DNA from: Letharia columbiana
Taxonomy: Eukaryota; Ascomycota; Lecanoromycetes; Lecanorales; Parmeliaceae
Length of the DNA: 20,576 nucleotides
Assembly: GCF_014066305.1 (NCBI RefSeq)
Contig: NW_023501174.1
Span: forward strand, 1-20,576
Reading direction: 5' to 3'
The position numbers and the translations under genes are program-made. The notes beneath the pieces are model-generated. The model did no database searches. It saw only the letters and a program-made list of their open reading frames with translations, and had not been told where the DNA came from. Shown here piece by piece: positions 18,345 to 20,576 of the stretch. Numbering within the stretch: the first letter of the stretch is position 1; every line of letters begins with the position of its first letter.

Positions 18345-19065
18345 CTTTTAGTTATTTAGCTAGCTACTTAGTTAGCTACTTAGCTAGTTACTTAATTAAT
18401 ACTATCTATTTTATTAGCTTAGTAAATTACTTAGTAAGTTACTTAATTAAAGTACTTAGTTAAATAAGAGAAGAAGTTACTATAATAGATAAATACGAAG
18501 AATACTATATAGAATATTACGAAGAAATTAAGTAATAGTAAGACTCTTATTATTAAGTATATATCTTAGCTCTTTATAATTTTACGTTAAGTTATTACTT
18601 AGTAAATAGAGAATATTACTATAATCTAACTTACTATCTCTATATATCTAGATAATATTATATTATAGTATATTACTATAATAAGTATATAAGAGAAGAA
18701 TCTATTACGTTAATTATAGTTAATTAAATCTATCGAATAGAGTTATCTATTAAACGATATATATTTAAATAAATTAAAATTATTCGATATCTTACTTCGA
18801 TAATTATTTTTTATTTAAAAGTTTTTATTCTAATAGAAGATTTCGTAGAATATATACTACTAATTAGTCTAGTATCTTTATTTCTTTTCGATATTTCGAA
18901 AACTTACTTATTTATATATATATACTTCTTATTATAAGAATATAGTTATTCTTATTTTTATAAATACTTATTACGAATAAATTCTCTATACTCGATATAT
19001 CTTTCTAATTAGATCTTAGCGCGCCGTATATCGTATATATATATCTATAAATTATATAAATTAAT
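18345..19065 (+). mobile_element. Y copy F, RIPed 3' half only
   Basis: It begins with a degenerate form of the 12-bp CACTCAGTCAGC repeat (TTAGCTAGCTACTTAGTTAGCTACTTAGC, about 18355-18390), continues with one array unit (AAGAGAAG boundary at about 18467, GAATAC..CGAAGAATAC core, ATTTTACGTTA near 18580), then the 3' unique region (about 18690-18965, matching D 13110-13365) and the tail with GCGCGCC at 19020. It lacks the terminal palindrome and the whole 5' half. It is the most diverged copy, with small indels as well as RIP changes. Confidence 0.7.
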
Positions 19066-19122
19066 AAAATAACTTTATACTATATCGATATTATAATATT
19101 AAGAATTATTTCTTAATATTAT
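18966..19122 (+). repeat. Direct repeat, right copy (Y-tail sequence)
   Basis: Partner of 17882-18002, with an insertion of about 30 bp (TTAATAAAATAACTTTATAC region). The two copies enclose about 960 bp containing Y copy F, offset about 1085 bp, so they could mark a tandem duplication or the breakpoints of an exchange between Y copies. Confidence 0.75.
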
Positions 19123-20576
19123 CTCTTAATTATCTAATATCTCTTTTATTTATAAAAAAAGATGAAAATAATAATAGAAGAAGCTATTAAGTCTTCTTAG
19201 CTAAGTATATCTTTAAAATAAATATATATATTTATTAGTTATAGCGAGGGGCGTAGAAATTATAATAATTATAAGTATTTAATAATTTATAGAATTATAA
19301 GAGTAAAGGTTTAATATTACTATTAATATATTAATATACTTCTTATATTATTTAAAAAGTATTATAAAGTATTCTTCGAGATATTTATTATATATAAAGT
19401 TAATTTAAATAACTATAATCTTACTTAACTATTATCTTAATTAATATATATATTATACTATTACGATAATATATAACTCGCTATCGCGATATTATAATAA
19501 GAATAAATAAAGATAAAATAGTAAATATAAAGAAGAATTAGATATTTACTTATAATAATATTAATATTAATATTATTATTAAAAAGAATAAAAGTTAAAT
19601 TAAAAATAAAGCTTTTATACTTATTAGCGCGATATTTATAATTATAATAATAGAATAATTATAATTATTAAAGTAATAATAATTATAATAGCGTATAATA
19701 ATAGCGATAATAGTATATCGTAATAAGATAATATTATATTTATATTCTATTAATTAAAATAATAATATATATAGCGATATTATCGCGATTTAGTATATAA
19801 ATATAATAATATACTTAAGAAGATCTCGAAGTAAATAATTTAAATACGTTATTATAATATATATTAGTTTAGATTATATTTAAGCTAGTAATAGATAATA
19901 TATATAAAGTTAATAAGTTTATAATATTTAATTATAAGACGTAATAATAATAAGATTTAAAGATTAAATCTTTTAAGAAGAGATATAGTTATAAGAGTAA
20001 AAGTACTTAAAGCGAATTAATAGACTCGCTTATATCGCTTACTAGATTATAAGCTATATAATTAAAACGAGTATTTAATATATTTAATAAAGTCTTAAAT
20101 ACTTATAAATTCTCTTTTCTCTTCTTCTTTCTTTAGTTATTAGTTTATTTAATAATTAATCTATTTATTCTATTAACTATATATCTAAATCTCTTATTAT
20201 TAAACAACTACAGTTTTATTAAAAAAGAATCTTACTATCTTATAGTAAAATCTTTATCTTATTAATAGTATATTAGAGATTTCTTAGAATTAATTAAAAG
20301 TATAATAAATTATATTTTAGGCGGATAGAAAAGGAAAGTAGCGCGATAATACTTTAATATAGTTTTAAGAGATCTATATACTATAAAGGATTATTAACTT
20401 ATTAATAGAATAGAATTTTCTAATAATAAAGTAAAGATAACTTCGAATAATATAGAGTCGTTTTTTTTAGATTAAGATTTCTTTATAGATCTTATATTTA
20501 ACGTATAAGTATTAGAAATCTCTTTTTATTTAGCTATTACTTATTAAAAGATAGAAGATATATATAATAAAAGTTT
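19123..20576. other. Unassigned RIP-saturated DNA at the right edge
   Basis: No similarity to X or Y could be found by eye and no open frame exceeds a trivial length. The few remaining GC-containing words (GCGAGGGGCGTAG near 19243, repeated TAGCGATAATAG-like words at 19690-19800, GGCGGATAGAAAAGGAAAGTAGCGCG at about 20321) suggest a formerly coding repeat, probably another transposon, but I cannot say which. Two pyrimidine-rich tracts (for example 20110-20135) stand out. Confidence 0.5.

Overview
The window looks like a transposon graveyard in the genome of a filamentous ascomycete that has (or had) repeat-induced point mutation (RIP). Most of it is extremely AT-rich. In those stretches CpA and TpG are almost absent, and the few remaining C and G sit mainly in CpG, TpC and GpC contexts. 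This is the expected outcome of CpA-to-TpA mutation on both strands. I see no intact host gene, no tRNA or rRNA, and no CRISPR array. The species cannot be named from the sequence.

Three kinds of element account for about 80% of the bases. (1) The left edge (1-675) is not RIP-mutated and looks like the 3' end of an LTR retrotransposon: internal sequence, a polypurine tract, and a 174-bp LTR (502-675). (2) 'X' is a heavily RIP-mutated Ty3/gypsy retrotransposon with a chromodomain (chromovirus type). Copy X1 lies on the minus strand and is split in two: reverse transcriptase and RNase H at 8940-11228, integrase and chromodomain at 676-2293. Copy X2 (16504-17312, plus strand) keeps only the integrase C-terminus and chromodomain. 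(3) 'Y' is a family of 2-3 kb elements present six times: A (2294-4165, minus), B (4166-7000, plus), C (7001-8939, plus), D (11229-13629, plus), E (13731-16503, minus) and F (18345-19065, plus, partial). A, C, D and E end in the same short palindrome followed by the same 10-12 bases. Copy B carries the C-terminal end of a Pif1/Helitron-type helicase. Y is therefore best read as a Helitron-like family whose copies here are non-autonomous.

The layering can be partly reconstructed. The A-B-C block lies inside X1, because the RNase H and H2C2/integrase halves of one pol gene sit on its two sides. D and E form a large tail-to-tail inverted repeat between X1 and X2. The LTR element at the left edge interrupts the end of the X1 chromodomain region. 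RIP damage is uneven: B, C and the core of E (about 14700-15730) are nearly intact, while A, D, the ends of E, X1 and X2 are saturated.

Inside Y is a second level of repetition: a tandem array of 138-253 bp units, each starting with the same AAGAGGAGGA-like boundary, plus 9-bp and 12-bp minisatellites whose unit number differs between copies. Three stretches remain unassigned (17313-17881, 18003-18344, 19123-20576); they are RIP-like AT-rich DNA in which I recognise no protein.
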